Source: Candidatus Gastranaerophilales bacterium (lineage in GTDB: Bacteria; Cyanobacteriota; Vampirovibrionia; Gastranaerophilales; Gastranaerophilaceae). Taken from it: a stretch of DNA of 64,000 bases. A program made the position numbers and the translations under genes. The stretch covers positions 22,773 to 86,772 of the forward strand of contig CALVEK010000010.1 of assembly GCA_944326555.1 (NCBI GenBank), written 5' to 3'. The notes under the pieces are model-generated. The model saw only the letters and a program-made list of their open reading frames with translations, was not told the origin of the DNA and ran no database searches. This document shows, in pieces, positions 37,488 through 46,833 of this stretch (within the stretch, counting starts at the first letter, position 1; each line of letters starts with the position of its first letter).

Positions 37488-38762
37488 TTATTTTGTTTGC
37501 TTAAAAGATAGCTTTGTCTGTATTTTCTTTACATTTTCCAAACCGGGTTCAACAAATTTTTTGATTATATATTTGTGAACAAAATGATCTATCGGAACAG
37601 CAAGACAACCAAGAGCAATAAATCCTCCAACTGTCTTCAAAAATCCCAGTCTCATACCTTTTTGAGCTATGTACTTACTTAGCGTTATCCTTGTACGCTC
37701 AACATTTTTTGCAAAGTTTGTTATAACCTCAGCAGATTCAGGAGTTTCCATCAATTTTTCCAACATAGAAGCAGAGCTCTTTTGTGAACTTAAAAGTGTC
37801 TTTAAATGCTCACGAGTCGGAGCAGACGTTCTAATTTCATTAGCAAATTGAGAATATTCCTGATTTTGTGAATTTAAAATCTTCTTAAGAATCAAAGCAG
37901 GATTTTCTTTTATCAAAGCCTCTGTGTTTTTATCAAGATTTTTAGCAGCTTCTTCATATATTTTGAATACCTTGCTACTTGTATTTTTTTGAATATCTTC
38001 AACGGAACCATTTTCCATTAAATTCTGTAAATCAAATATTTCTTTGACCCTATCGCTCAAGAACCAATGTACATCAGCCTCATTTGCTTTGGCACTGGCA
38101 ACAGGCTTGCTAGAATGGCCAAAAAATCTCACAAGTTTTGCACCTATACCCTCTTGTTTGAGGTAATGTCTTGTAGATTCCAATTGTTCTTTATAATCGT
38201 CATTTATAACTTTATTTATAGCCCTATCAAGACCTTTTACAATCTGACCGTCTTCAGCGATAAAATCGCCTCTTGTAAATTTACCTTTATCAAAATCTTT
38301 AGACAATTTTGAATACAACTCTTCTTGTGCAGTCGCAGAAAGATTTGAACCATCGAATTTAGTCATATACCCAGCGACACCTTGCCCCATCTTTACAGCT
38401 GCAGTAGGTAAAATTACACTAGCTAGAGCTTGGAACGTCGCTTGTTCTACAGCTGCGGCAGCTGAGGCTCTTGTATAATCTCCTTCTTTACCTCGTCTGT
38501 ATTTGTCATATATGTCAGCACCCAAATACATTAAAGCAGGAACCCATAAGGCCGCCTCTGCTGCTTTACCCCACACAGGCATTGCAGAAACAGCAGCCCC
38601 AACTTCATTTGAATACCCAAAAGCTCTCAAAGGATATTTTGCCAAAGGATCATTCGGGTTTTGAATAATTTCTTTTACTTCTTCCTTCTTCGTTTTTTGT
38701 TTCAGCGGTGTTAATTGCACTTTCGGCATTATTATTGAATAAGTTGAATTTATTTGTGCCAA
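37488..38762 (-). CDS. Hypothetical membrane-associated protein
   Basis: 424 residues from a TTG start with CAGGA upstream. It has hydrophobic segments at about 65-85 (EAALWVPALMYLGADIYDKY), about 105-130 and about 375-395 (GFIALGCLAVPIDHFVHKYI). A charged helical region lies between. The pattern of a hydrophobic helix ending in a Tyr/Lys-rich turn, then an Arg and an Ala-rich helix, resembles the unknown proteins at 49828-50535 and 62905-63831. No family is recognised. Converges with the GIY-YIG gene (2-base gap). Confidence 0.75.
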   Translation of the reverse strand: MAQINSTYSIIMPKVQLTPLKQKTKKEEVKEIIQNPNDPLAKYPLRAFGYSNEVGAAVSAMPVWGKAAEAALWVPALMYLGADIYDKYRRGKEGDYTRASAAAAVEQATFQALASVILPTAAVKMGQGVAGYMTKFDGSNLSATAQEELYSKLSKDFDKGKFTRGDFIAEDGQIVKGLDRAINKVINDDYKEQLESTRHYLKQEGIGAKLVRFFGHSSKPVASAKANEADVHWFLSDRVKEIFDLQNLMENGSVEDIQKNTSSKVFKIYEEAAKNLDKNTEALIKENPALILKKILNSQNQEYSQFANEIRTSAPTREHLKTLLSSQKSSASMLEKLMETPESAEVITNFAKNVERTRITLSKYIAQKGMRLGFLKTVGGFIALGCLAVPIDHFVHKYIIKKFVEPGLENVKKIQTKLSFKQTK

Positions 38763-38991
38763 TTTTTTATTCCTGTCCCAATCTAATCTGTCTCAAATCT
38801 CATTCCAAAATGGAACTCTATAATAATGTAAACTTCACAATATGTAAATAACCACTAAAAAAAATATTTTGTTATGTAGAATCAAATATTTATAAAAAAT
38901 TTACAATACATATACTCATATCATATGAGGTATAATGCAAAGCAAGCTGTTACAATATCTCGTTGTAAGCAGAATATAGAAAGATTTAGTT

Positions 38992-39945
38992 TTGGATAAA
39001 GAAAAACTTAAGCAAAAATTTGAGCAAGTATATACAAATAAAATAGAGCCGCATTTAGTCTCGTTTGACAAGGAACGTGAAGTCGTCTTAAAAAAATTCA
39101 TAAATTCTTCCGTCATGGCCGCTATGATTTATGTTGTGCTTTATATAGTAACAATATTTTTTCCACAAATAGCAAAAGTAGGACAACCATTAATAATCTT
39201 TTTTGCAATTGCAACGATAGTAATAATATACACAAAAACAGCAGGTGTCTTTATAAAAAAAGCAAAATCCAAACTTCTAACAGCATTGCTAAGTATTTTT
39301 GGCAAGTTCTATATATTGGATAAACCTATTTTAACGCTCCAAGAAATAAAACAATACAAACTTTTTCCAAATACATCAGAAATAACAAATGATGATATTA
39401 TTGTAGGAAACTATCAGACTTTAGAAGTCGGCATACAAGAATCAAAACTGACTCACGAAGCAGGTAGCGGAAAACACAGACATACAGTTACAGACTTTAA
39501 AGGTATTTTTGTAAAGGTAAAAATACCTAAAAATTTCCAAGGCACGACAGTTGTCCGTGCGGAACGCAAAGGCAACTCGACACCTAAAGGGTTAAAACGA
39601 GTACAACTTGAAGACCCGGAATTTGAAAAAATATTTAACGTGTATTCTGATGATCAGATAGAAGCAAGATATCTGTTAACAACAGCTTTCATGGAACGTC
39701 TAAAAAATGTCAGACATATTTTCAGCAAAAATACAGGAGGCCAAGAATATCTTCCTGACATATACTGCGTTTTTGATAAAGGTTTTTTAATTATTGCAAT
39801 CTCAACTTCTGAGAACTTTTTTGAAGTAGCAAGTATATTTAAAACAATGATTCAAAAAGAAGCATATGAAGAAGTTTTCTATCAACTTGTTTCAATATTT
39901 GATCTTATATACAGCCTCAAACTTGAACAAAACATAGGAATGTAG
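38992..39945 (+). CDS. DUF3137-family membrane protein
   Basis: 317 residues from a TTG start with GAAAGA upstream. Two membrane helices (about 40-85) follow a charged N-terminus. The C-terminal domain matches DUF3137: DFKGIFVKVKIPKNFQGTTV, LEDPEFEKIFNVYSDDQIEA, RYLLTTAFMERL. Function is unknown for this family. Followed by a 59-residue membrane protein gene in the same direction. Confidence 0.82.
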   Translation: MDKEKLKQKFEQVYTNKIEPHLVSFDKEREVVLKKFINSSVMAAMIYVVLYIVTIFFPQIAKVGQPLIIFFAIATIVIIYTKTAGVFIKKAKSKLLTALLSIFGKFYILDKPILTLQEIKQYKLFPNTSEITNDDIIVGNYQTLEVGIQESKLTHEAGSGKHRHTVTDFKGIFVKVKIPKNFQGTTVVRAERKGNSTPKGLKRVQLEDPEFEKIFNVYSDDQIEARYLLTTAFMERLKNVRHIFSKNTGGQEYLPDIYCVFDKGFLIIAISTSENFFEVASIFKTMIQKEAYEEVFYQLVSIFDLIYSLKLEQNIGM

Positions 39946-39954
39946 AGGAGAAAA

Positions 39955-40134
39955 ATGACCAGAAAAAAAGATAGAAATAATTTTTTAAAGCTGATTATCT
40001 ATGTATTAGACCAAATTAATCCGGAATTAGCAGAAAAAGTAAGAAAAGCCAGCAATATTTATAATCTTATAATTTTTGTTATCATAGCTATTTTCATAAT
40101 TAATATAATTATGAAATCTCTTTCTCAAGGCTAA
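39955..40134 (+). CDS. Small single-helix membrane protein (59 residues)
   Basis: ATG at 39955 with GAGGAG 5 bases upstream, TAA at 40132-40134. It starts MTRKKDRNNFLKLIIYVLDQ. A basic/amphipathic N-half is followed by one membrane helix (NLIIFVIIAIFIINIIM) and a short tail. It begins 9 bases after the DUF3137 stop, so it is probably a co-translated partner. No family recognised. Confidence 0.75.
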   Translation: MTRKKDRNNFLKLIIYVLDQINPELAEKVRKASNIYNLIIFVIIAIFIINIIMKSLSQG

Positions 40135-40149
40135 TTTCTATGACCGTTG

Positions 40150-40566
40150 CTACAACTTTAACTCTTTTATATCGGCATTAAAATTCAAATCTACATAGCG
40201 GAATATTTTTTGTGGAATAGTTGGAGCAAAATAATAATTGTTATCTGCCGGTGTAAGCCTTAAAAAAGTGTAGTTTTTATCCTTTCTCATAACATTGAGC
40301 AAGAACTCTCTGCCGTCCTCTTCAAAAATTATATATCCGTTTCTGGACTGCATCTCAAGAATTTCGTATTTATTAAAATTAACACTCGATAATGTGAGAT
40401 AAAACAATTTTTCATAAGGTAACTTATAAAGCCTTATGCAATCTTTGTAATTTGTATAAGATGCGGCAGTCTTAGTATAAGATGCATCAATACTGTCTTG
40501 AGCAGCAAAAACACCCAAAGAAGATATACAAAAAATGCATATTAAAAATAAAATAAACTTTCTCAT
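40150..40566 (-). CDS. Small exported protein of unknown function
   Basis: 138 residues with a signal peptide (MRKFILFLICIFCISSLGVF, cut after FAA). The mature part is about 115 residues with beta-strands (SRNGYIIFEEDGREFLLNVM). The start overlaps the polA stop (TAATG), so translation is coupled. No family recognised. Homologues next to polA would be informative. Confidence 0.75.
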   Translation of the reverse strand: MRKFILFLICIFCISSLGVFAAQDSIDASYTKTAASYTNYKDCIRLYKLPYEKLFYLTLSSVNFNKYEILEMQSRNGYIIFEEDGREFLLNVMRKDKNYTFLRLTPADNNYYFAPTIPQKIFRYVDLNFNADIKELKL

Positions 40567-43500
40567 TATTCAGCCTCCATCCATGATGGTCCATAAGCAA
40601 AATCAACAACCAATGGAACCTTCAACGGTTGATTTAGTTCCATTGCCTGTTTTACAAGGATTTTTACCATATCCAATTCATTTTTATAAGTTTCCAATAT
40701 AAGTTCATCGTGCACTTGCATAATCATTTTGGATTTAAGATTATTGTCTTTTAATTTTTTATCCAAATCAATCATTGCCAACTTAATCAAGTCAGAAGCA
40801 GCACCTTGCAAAGGTGTATTAATAGCTGCTCTTTGAGCAAATTCCTTGATGTTGTGGTTAGAACTCATTAATTCGTCAAGTAAATATCTCTTTCTTCCAT
40901 ACATTGTTTTCGAATATCCAAATCGATATGCATCTTGAATTGCATTTTCCATATACTCTTTGACTTTCGGATATGTTTCAAAATACTTATCAATAAAAAG
41001 CTGTGCTTCAGCATTAGAGATATTTAAAGCAGAGGCTAAACCATACCTTGTTTGACCGTACACAATTCCAAAATTGACAGCTTTTGCCCTGCTTCGTTGT
41101 TCCTTTGTAACATCTTTGATATCAACACCGAATACTTTTGCAGCAGTAATTGCGTGAATATCTTCACCGGTATTAAATGCATGTATCAAATTTTCGTCAT
41201 TTGATACATGTGCTAAAAGCCTCAACTCTATCTGCGAATAATCTGCACTCAATAATACCTGAGAATCCCTATCTTCTGGGACAAAGGCTTTTCTTATTCT
41301 GTTACCAAGTTGTGTCCTAACAGGAATGTTTTGCAAATTTGGATTAGAAGAAGACAATCTTCCCGTAACTGTTACTGTCTGATTGTAACTTGTATGAATT
41401 TTTCTATCTATAGGACTTATTAATTCAGGCAAAGCATCTACGTAGGTGGACTTCATTTTTGCATAATGCCTGTATTCCAAAAGATATTTTGCAATATCAT
41501 GTTCTTTTGCCAATTCTTCAAGAACTTTTGCATCTGTAGAGAACTTTTGAGCACCTCGTTTTTTTGTTTTATATTCAAGCCCCATCTTTTCAAAAAGTAT
41601 TGAAGCCAGTTGCTTTGGCGAATTTATATTAAAAGTCTCTCCGCTTTCTGAATAAATCTTTGACTCTATATCTTTTAAATTTTCATTCAACTCTTTGGCT
41701 AAACTTTCAAGATAATCAACATCAAGAGTTACCCCCTGTGCTTCCATTTCAGCTAAAACCAAAGCTGTCGGAACTTCAATTTCATACAACAGTTTCTTGG
41801 ACTCGTCATCCAATTTATTTTGCCAATACCTTGTCAGCTCCAACGTAACAAAAGCATCATCACAAGCATAATCTGATGCCTTATCTATTTCGACATCATC
41901 CATCGTAATCTGCTTTTTACCTTTACCTATCAGCTCATCAATTTCTGTCATAAAATAATCAAGGTTTTCAGCCGATTGAATTTTAAGCCCATGTTTTCTT
42001 GACGGATCATTTACATAACTGGCAAGCATAGTATCAAAAATAATACCGGCAAAACTGATTCCGTATTTTCGCATGGTATTTATTTCATATTTTGCATTTT
42101 GAAAAGTCTTACAAATTTTGTCATCTTCAAATATGGGTTTTAGTTTTTGCAAGACATAGTCCATATCAAGCTGTTCGCCAACCTTGTGAAACACAGGAAT
42201 ATAAAAAGATTTTGTTTGCCCCATATCCTCAAATACACAGACTCTGGAATCTTTAGCTTGTATTTTCTCATTATACGCAATAGAAACCCCAACAAGATCA
42301 GCCTCTAAAGCATTTACAGAAGTTGTTTCCGTATCTATTGCTATCAGGGTCTGTTTTTTTAGGTTTGTTAAAAGATTTTCAAAACTTTTTTCATCAACAA
42401 TCGTATATTTTTCATTTTTTAGAGAACTTTCCTGTTTAGACACAGTGTTAAACAGCCCCAATTGTTGCTGTGCAGGTCTGTTTAAAGCATCTGTTGTCAA
42501 AGTTCCTTGAGATGTTGAGATGTCAGTATTTTCTGGAACAACAGAGTCTTTTTGTATAGTATTATCCGAAGATTTTTCGGCAGATTCAGTGCTTGTTGTC
42601 ATTAACTTTTCATTCGACAGCTGTTGTTTTTCCATTTCTTTAGAAATACTGTCAGGTCCAGATGCAAGGGTACAGACACTAAATGGTCTAAGAATATCAG
42701 GTAAATTTTTCAAAAAGCTAAAAAATTGTACCCTTTTTAAGAAAGTTTGAACTTCTTCAACATTTGGCATATCAAGATTTGTTTTGTCAAAATCAAAATT
42801 TATATCAACATCACGTTTAATAGTGGCAAGATAGTAACTCATTTTTGCATCTTCCACACCATTAGACAGTTTTTCCTTAAGAGACTTTCCTTCAACATCA
42901 TCGATATGAGCCAAAACATTATCAAGTGTTTTAAATCTTTCAAGCAATTTTGCTGCAGTTTTCTCACCAATCCCCTTTATTCCGGGAATGTTATCGGAGG
43001 TATCTCCTCTTAAAGCCTTATAATCAACCACTTGATTTGGGTATATTCCAAGTTTATTATAAACAGCTGACCAGTCATAGTTTATTAGCTCTCCCTTTGA
43101 CGGAATTAGAACACTTACCATTCCATCTTGGTCTATCAGTTGAAAAGCGTCCTGATCACCTGTCAAAATAATTGTTTTATGGCCCAATTTCTTAGCTTTT
43201 TCAACAATAGTACCGATAACATCATCAGCTTCAAAACCTTCCTTAGTGTAGATGGGAATATTAAAAGCCCTAAGCCCTTCCATAATCAAAGCCATTTGAC
43301 TTTTCATTGTATCAGGCATCTGCTCTCTGTTAGCTTTATAATCTTCATAACATTCGGTTCTAAAAGTTTGATGGCTGACATCAAAAGCAACAGCAATACA
43401 ATCCGGGCTTATTTTAGGATTTTTCAATAAATCAAATATTGCTTTAAAAAATCCAAATACAGCCCAAGTCGGTTCTTTATCAGATGTTTTCATGCCTGTT

Positions 43501-43571
43501 CGTTCAAGAGCAAAAAAACTGCGAAAAGCAAGAGCATGTCCATCAATCAAAATAAGTGTTTTACTGTTCAT
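40566..43571 (-). CDS. polA: DNA polymerase I
   Basis: 1001 residues. The 5'-3' exonuclease comes first (ILIDGHALAFRSFFAL, ALRGDTSDNIPGIKGIGEK). A variable Ser/Thr/Gln linker follows (about 300-385). The 3'-5' exonuclease has an intact DTET motif (LIAIDTETTSVNALEAD) and looks active. The polymerase domain has SADYSQIELRLLAHVS, RSRAKAVNFGIVYGQTRYGL and MQVHDELILET. It replaces RNA primers and fills repair gaps. Longer than E. coli Pol I (928) because of the linker. GGGGAT precedes the ATG. Confidence 0.97.
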   Translation of the reverse strand: MNSKTLILIDGHALAFRSFFALERTGMKTSDKEPTWAVFGFFKAIFDLLKNPKISPDCIAVAFDVSHQTFRTECYEDYKANREQMPDTMKSQMALIMEGLRAFNIPIYTKEGFEADDVIGTIVEKAKKLGHKTIILTGDQDAFQLIDQDGMVSVLIPSKGELINYDWSAVYNKLGIYPNQVVDYKALRGDTSDNIPGIKGIGEKTAAKLLERFKTLDNVLAHIDDVEGKSLKEKLSNGVEDAKMSYYLATIKRDVDINFDFDKTNLDMPNVEEVQTFLKRVQFFSFLKNLPDILRPFSVCTLASGPDSISKEMEKQQLSNEKLMTTSTESAEKSSDNTIQKDSVVPENTDISTSQGTLTTDALNRPAQQQLGLFNTVSKQESSLKNEKYTIVDEKSFENLLTNLKKQTLIAIDTETTSVNALEADLVGVSIAYNEKIQAKDSRVCVFEDMGQTKSFYIPVFHKVGEQLDMDYVLQKLKPIFEDDKICKTFQNAKYEINTMRKYGISFAGIIFDTMLASYVNDPSRKHGLKIQSAENLDYFMTEIDELIGKGKKQITMDDVEIDKASDYACDDAFVTLELTRYWQNKLDDESKKLLYEIEVPTALVLAEMEAQGVTLDVDYLESLAKELNENLKDIESKIYSESGETFNINSPKQLASILFEKMGLEYKTKKRGAQKFSTDAKVLEELAKEHDIAKYLLEYRHYAKMKSTYVDALPELISPIDRKIHTSYNQTVTVTGRLSSSNPNLQNIPVRTQLGNRIRKAFVPEDRDSQVLLSADYSQIELRLLAHVSNDENLIHAFNTGEDIHAITAAKVFGVDIKDVTKEQRSRAKAVNFGIVYGQTRYGLASALNISNAEAQLFIDKYFETYPKVKEYMENAIQDAYRFGYSKTMYGRKRYLLDELMSSNHNIKEFAQRAAINTPLQGAASDLIKLAMIDLDKKLKDNNLKSKMIMQVHDELILETYKNELDMVKILVKQAMELNQPLKVPLVVDFAYGPSWMEAE

Positions 43572-43680
43572 ATCCCCAAATCCATTAATATTTTTTCTAA
43601 TTCTATCATACAGGCAATTATTTTTCTCAAAATGTTTTTATATATATAGGGAAGAATATAAACATTTAGAGGAAAGGAAA

Positions 43681-44205
43681 ATGGGAGCACACGAACTGTA
43701 TTCTCTGGCATCACAACATGTGCCAATACAAAGTATCAACCCAACAGGGAACGGACTTGATACAAAAAAACAAAAAGCAATTGTAGCATCGTATACCCTA
43801 ACACAAGGGATTTATGAGTCAACGGAAGCCTATCAACAAAGATTGGCTCAATTCCGTGCAGAACTTGCAAGAAAAAGCAAGGAAGAAAACACGGAAAAAC
43901 TAAATAAAAAAATAGAAGATTTAAAACTTTTTGACTTTAATACGACAGACAAAGCGGCACTGCAAAGACATCTGTCAGAGCTGCAATCTGTTTCTCGATC
44001 ATATTATTCACCCCTACTTCAATTTAACAAGGGGGCGGATGACGGAATATATCTGGTTAGGCAGCAAATGGCATTAACAGAAAACAAACTTGCAAAACTC
44101 AAAACAGGAGAAAATGACAACTCTACAGTACAAAGCCCAATTAGAGCAACGTCAAGTTACAATTTTGAGTACCAAAACCCAGGAGAAAGAGATTTCTTAG
44201 CCTAG
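43681..44205 (+). CDS. Hypothetical coiled-coil protein
   Basis: 174 residues from the ATG at 43681, chosen for the strong GAGGAAAGGA site. The frame opens 63 codons earlier, but those lie in the polA 5' end and promoter region. The protein is soluble and helical, with a Lys/Glu/Leu coiled coil (about 55-100). No family recognised. A TTTATATATATA-type promoter sits 30-46 bases upstream, like that of 49828-50535. Converges with rimO (1-base gap). Confidence 0.72.
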   Translation: MGAHELYSLASQHVPIQSINPTGNGLDTKKQKAIVASYTLTQGIYESTEAYQQRLAQFRAELARKSKEENTEKLNKKIEDLKLFDFNTTDKAALQRHLSELQSVSRSYYSPLLQFNKGADDGIYLVRQQMALTENKLAKLKTGENDNSTVQSPIRATSSYNFEYQNPGERDFLA

Positions 44206-44206
44206 G

Positions 44207-45541
44207 TTACAACTCACCAAACAGGTCATACTCATCACAACCTGTAATTTTTACCTGCTCAATATCTCCTGGAACAGGGTTCTTGTCCGTATTTATATAA
44301 ACGAGACCGTCAACCTCAGGCGCATCAGCATAAGAACGTGCAATGACCTGAATTTTTCCGTCTTGCACTTCTTGTGAAGATACAGCCTCTATAATACAAG
44401 GCATAGTTTTGCCAACAAAATCTTTATTTACCTCTAAGGAAATCTTTTGCTGTAATTTCATAAGTTTATTTTTACGTTGCTTTTTAATCCTTGCAGGAAC
44501 TTGGTTTGGTAGGCTATAAGCATAGGTATTTTTTTCTTTTGAAAACTCAAAAGCACCCATCTTATTGAATCGAACTTCTTCAACAAACTTGTACAAATCA
44601 TCGAACATCTCTTGAGTTTCTCCCGGATATCCGACAATAAAAGTTGTTCTTATTGCAACATTAGGAATCCTATCTCTCAATTTTTTGAGAAAAGCTCGAT
44701 AATCTCCGACAGGTCTTCTCATCATCTTCAGCATTTCAGGATGAGAATGCTGCAAAGGAATATCAACATACTTTACAACCTTATCACACATTGCAAATGT
44801 TTCGATTAATTTGTCATCAAATGAGGAGGGATAAGTATACATAACTCTTATCCAATTAATTTCCTCAATCTTATTCAACTCGACAAGCAACTCCGAAAGA
44901 GATGGCCTACCGTAAATATCAACACCATAACTCGTCGTATCCTGAGCAATTAAAACTATTTCAGAAACCCCTTTTTGTCCAAGTTTTTGAACCTCATCCA
45001 CAATATTTTCTATAGGTCTTGAGCAATAAGGACCACGAAGTTGAGGTATAACACAATAACCGCACTTATAATTACAGCCCTCAGCTATCTTTACATATGA
45101 GCTTGAGCCAACTGTAATCTGCTGACGTTCAGCTTCTTCAGGATATTCATAAACAGGATTTTCAGACACATCATAAATTTCTGATTTACTGTTTATTACA
45201 TCTTTTACCACATCTACAATCTGTCGAATATCAGATGTCCCCAAAAAAGCAACAGCTTCGGGGATTGCCCTCTTGAGTTCAAGACCATGTTTTTGAGGCA
45301 AACAACCTGTTATTATAACTTTTTTACCCGAATCAATCATTTGCAAAATTGACTGAACTGATTCTTTTTCCGCATCGTGAATAAAAGAACAGGTATTTAC
45401 AATGACAACATCAGCCTTTTTGTCATCAAGAGTAACATCTATTCCATTTTGAGCCAACAAACCCAGCATCAATTCTGAATCAACAAGATTCTTGGCACAA
45501 CCATGATTTATAAGTGCAACTTTTGTATTTTTATTGTTCAT
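44207..45541 (-). CDS. rimO: Ribosomal protein S12 methylthiotransferase
   Basis: 444 residues. The N-terminal MTTase domain has Cys ligands in HGCAKNLVDSE, NTCSFIHDA and GCLPQ. The radical SAM site CNYKCGYCVIP is next, with the TRAM domain at the C-terminus. The LVDSE and C-terminal YDLFGEL fit RimO rather than MiaB. It methylthiolates Asp88 of S12. No ribosome site is visible; TACAAT lies 7 bases before the ATG, so the mRNA may be leaderless. Confidence 0.95.
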   Translation of the reverse strand: MNNKNTKVALINHGCAKNLVDSELMLGLLAQNGIDVTLDDKKADVVIVNTCSFIHDAEKESVQSILQMIDSGKKVIITGCLPQKHGLELKRAIPEAVAFLGTSDIRQIVDVVKDVINSKSEIYDVSENPVYEYPEEAERQQITVGSSSYVKIAEGCNYKCGYCVIPQLRGPYCSRPIENIVDEVQKLGQKGVSEIVLIAQDTTSYGVDIYGRPSLSELLVELNKIEEINWIRVMYTYPSSFDDKLIETFAMCDKVVKYVDIPLQHSHPEMLKMMRRPVGDYRAFLKKLRDRIPNVAIRTTFIVGYPGETQEMFDDLYKFVEEVRFNKMGAFEFSKEKNTYAYSLPNQVPARIKKQRKNKLMKLQQKISLEVNKDFVGKTMPCIIEAVSSQEVQDGKIQVIARSYADAPEVDGLVYINTDKNPVPGDIEQVKITGCDEYDLFGEL

Positions 45542-45548
45542 ATCTGTT

Positions 45549-45577
45549 ATTGTATTTCAAAAAGAAATTCTTGTAAT
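45549..45577 (-). promoter_or_regulatory. Promoter of rimO, implying a leaderless or near-leaderless mRNA
   Basis: On the minus strand ATTACA (45577-45572), 17-base spacer, TACAAT (45554-45549), then 7 bases to the ATG ending at 45541. Confidence 0.45.
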
Positions 45578-45601
45578 CATGCTTTTTTTGAGTTAATTTA
45601 T

Positions 45602-45629
45602 TTGTGAATATTAGCACGATTAATATTAT
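45602..45629 (+). promoter_or_regulatory. Promoter of the fba leader transcript
   Basis: TTGTGA (45602-45607), 16-base spacer, TATTAT (45624-45629), continuing into a TATAT run. It would start transcription near 45637, just before the folded leader. Confidence 0.55.
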
Positions 45630-45639
45630 ATATGTTTGA

Positions 45640-45743
45640 GCCGTGCTTCACTTGTAGAGGTCAGCGACCGAGTGTGGAGTTAGGCGAGTCTCACTTGAAA
45701 AAGTGAGTAAGATGACGGAAACGGTGAGTTTTCGGCAGCTTAC
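45640..45743 (+). ncRNA. Structured 5' leader of fba (candidate cis-regulatory RNA)
   Basis: About 105 bases, distinctly richer in G and C than its surroundings. Hairpin 1: 45640-45685, with paired GCC/GGC, CTTCAC/GTGGAG-type pairs and an inner GGTC-AGC-GACC. Hairpin 2: CTCACTT-GAAA-AAGTGAG (45690-45707). Hairpin 3: GTAAG/CTTAC (45707-45711 with 45739-45743) around CGGAAAC-GGTGA-GTTTTCG (45716-45734). TCACTTG occurs twice (45648 and 45691) and either copy can pair with AAGTGA at 45701-45706, so two folds compete. No terminator follows; control may be at translation. I do not match it to a known riboswitch class. Confidence 0.6.
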
Positions 45744-45790
45744 GATTCTAGATTAGTTAAACATACAGTTCAAAAAAGAGGAGAACTCAA

Positions 45791-46750
45791 ATGGCAGAAA
45801 GAAAATTAGTAGGAACAGGCGAAATGTTCAAAAAAGCATTAGCTGGCAAATATGCTATCGGTGCTTACAACGTAAACAACATGGAAATTTTGCAAGGTAT
45901 TGCAGAAGCTGCTGAAGAAACAAGATCACCAATCATTCTTCAAGTTTCAGCAGGTGCTAGAAAATACGCAAATCAAACATACTTAATTAAGTTAGTTGAA
46001 GCTGCACTTGCAACTACTACAGTTCCTATCGCTTTACACTTGGATCACGGTGCTGATTTTGATATTTGTAAGGCTTGTATCGATGGTGGTTTCTCATCAG
46101 TTATGATTGACGGTTCAAGATTCCCTCTCGAAGAAAACATTGCTTTAACAAAGAAAGTTGTAGAATACGCTCACGAAAGAGGAGTTTCTGTTGAAGCAGA
46201 ACTTGGTAAATTAGCTGGTGTTGAAGACGATGTTAAAGTTGCAGCTCATCACGCAACTTACACAGATCCCGAAGAAGCTGCAAGATTCGTAAAAGAAACA
46301 GGTTGTGATTCTCTTGCTATTGCAATCGGTACTTCTCACGGCGCATACAAATTCAAAGGTGAAGCTAAACTTGATTTTGAAAGATTGGCTGAATGTAAAA
46401 AAGCTATCTTTGACGTAGTTGGATATGATTATCCTATCGTTCTTCACGGTTCTTCTTCAGTTCCAAAAGAATTTGTTGAAAAATGTAATAAATTTGGCGG
46501 TCAATTGCCTGATGCTCAAGGTGTTCCGGAAGATATGCTTAACTACGCTTCTAAACACGGTGTAGCTAAAATTAACATCGATACAGACTTGAGATTGGCT
46601 ATGACTTCTACAATCAGAGAATTCTTTATCGAACATCCTGAAAAATTTGACCCACGTGAATATATGGGACCAGGAAGAACAGCTGTTAAAGAAATGGTTA
46701 TCCACAAAATGAGAGACGTTCTTGGAACAGCTGGCCATGCTGATGACTAA
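45791..46750 (+). CDS. fba: Class II fructose-bisphosphate aldolase
   Basis: 319 residues. Zinc-aldolase motifs: AYNVNNMEILQGI, ALHLDHGADFD (catalytic Asp and Zn His), SVMIDGSRFPLEEN, GTSHGAYKF, IVLHGSSSVP and KINIDTDLRLA. It interconverts fructose-1,6-bisphosphate with two triose phosphates. GAGGAG lies 7-8 bases before the ATG, after a long structured leader. Codon use (more C- and T-ending, few rare codons) suggests high expression. A strong terminator follows. Confidence 0.96.
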   Translation: MAERKLVGTGEMFKKALAGKYAIGAYNVNNMEILQGIAEAAEETRSPIILQVSAGARKYANQTYLIKLVEAALATTTVPIALHLDHGADFDICKACIDGGFSSVMIDGSRFPLEENIALTKKVVEYAHERGVSVEAELGKLAGVEDDVKVAAHHATYTDPEEAARFVKETGCDSLAIAIGTSHGAYKFKGEAKLDFERLAECKKAIFDVVGYDYPIVLHGSSSVPKEFVEKCNKFGGQLPDAQGVPEDMLNYASKHGVAKINIDTDLRLAMTSTIREFFIEHPEKFDPREYMGPGRTAVKEMVIHKMRDVLGTAGHADD

Positions 46751-46774
46751 TCAGTTTATGCCGTAAAACAAAAG

Positions 46775-46807
46775 TAAAAAGCCCACGATGAAAACCGTGG
46801 GTTTTTT
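46775..46807 (+). terminator. Terminator of fba
   Basis: CCCACG (46782-46787) pairs with CGTGGG (46796-46801); a preceding A-run pairs with the six T at 46802-46807. A clear intrinsic terminator about 30 bases after the stop. Confidence 0.88.
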
Positions 46808-46833
46808 ATTTATTAAAAATGAAAAATAGAGAA

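Noticed and set aside
43492..43680. N-terminal 63-residue extension of the hypothetical protein at 43681
   Set aside because: It overlaps the polA start and promoter, and the good ribosome site is just before 43681.
45640..45743. Reading this region as a tRNA or a known riboswitch
   Set aside because: No CCA-end acceptor stem or T-loop GTTCNANNC is present, and none of the riboswitch core motifs I know fits.
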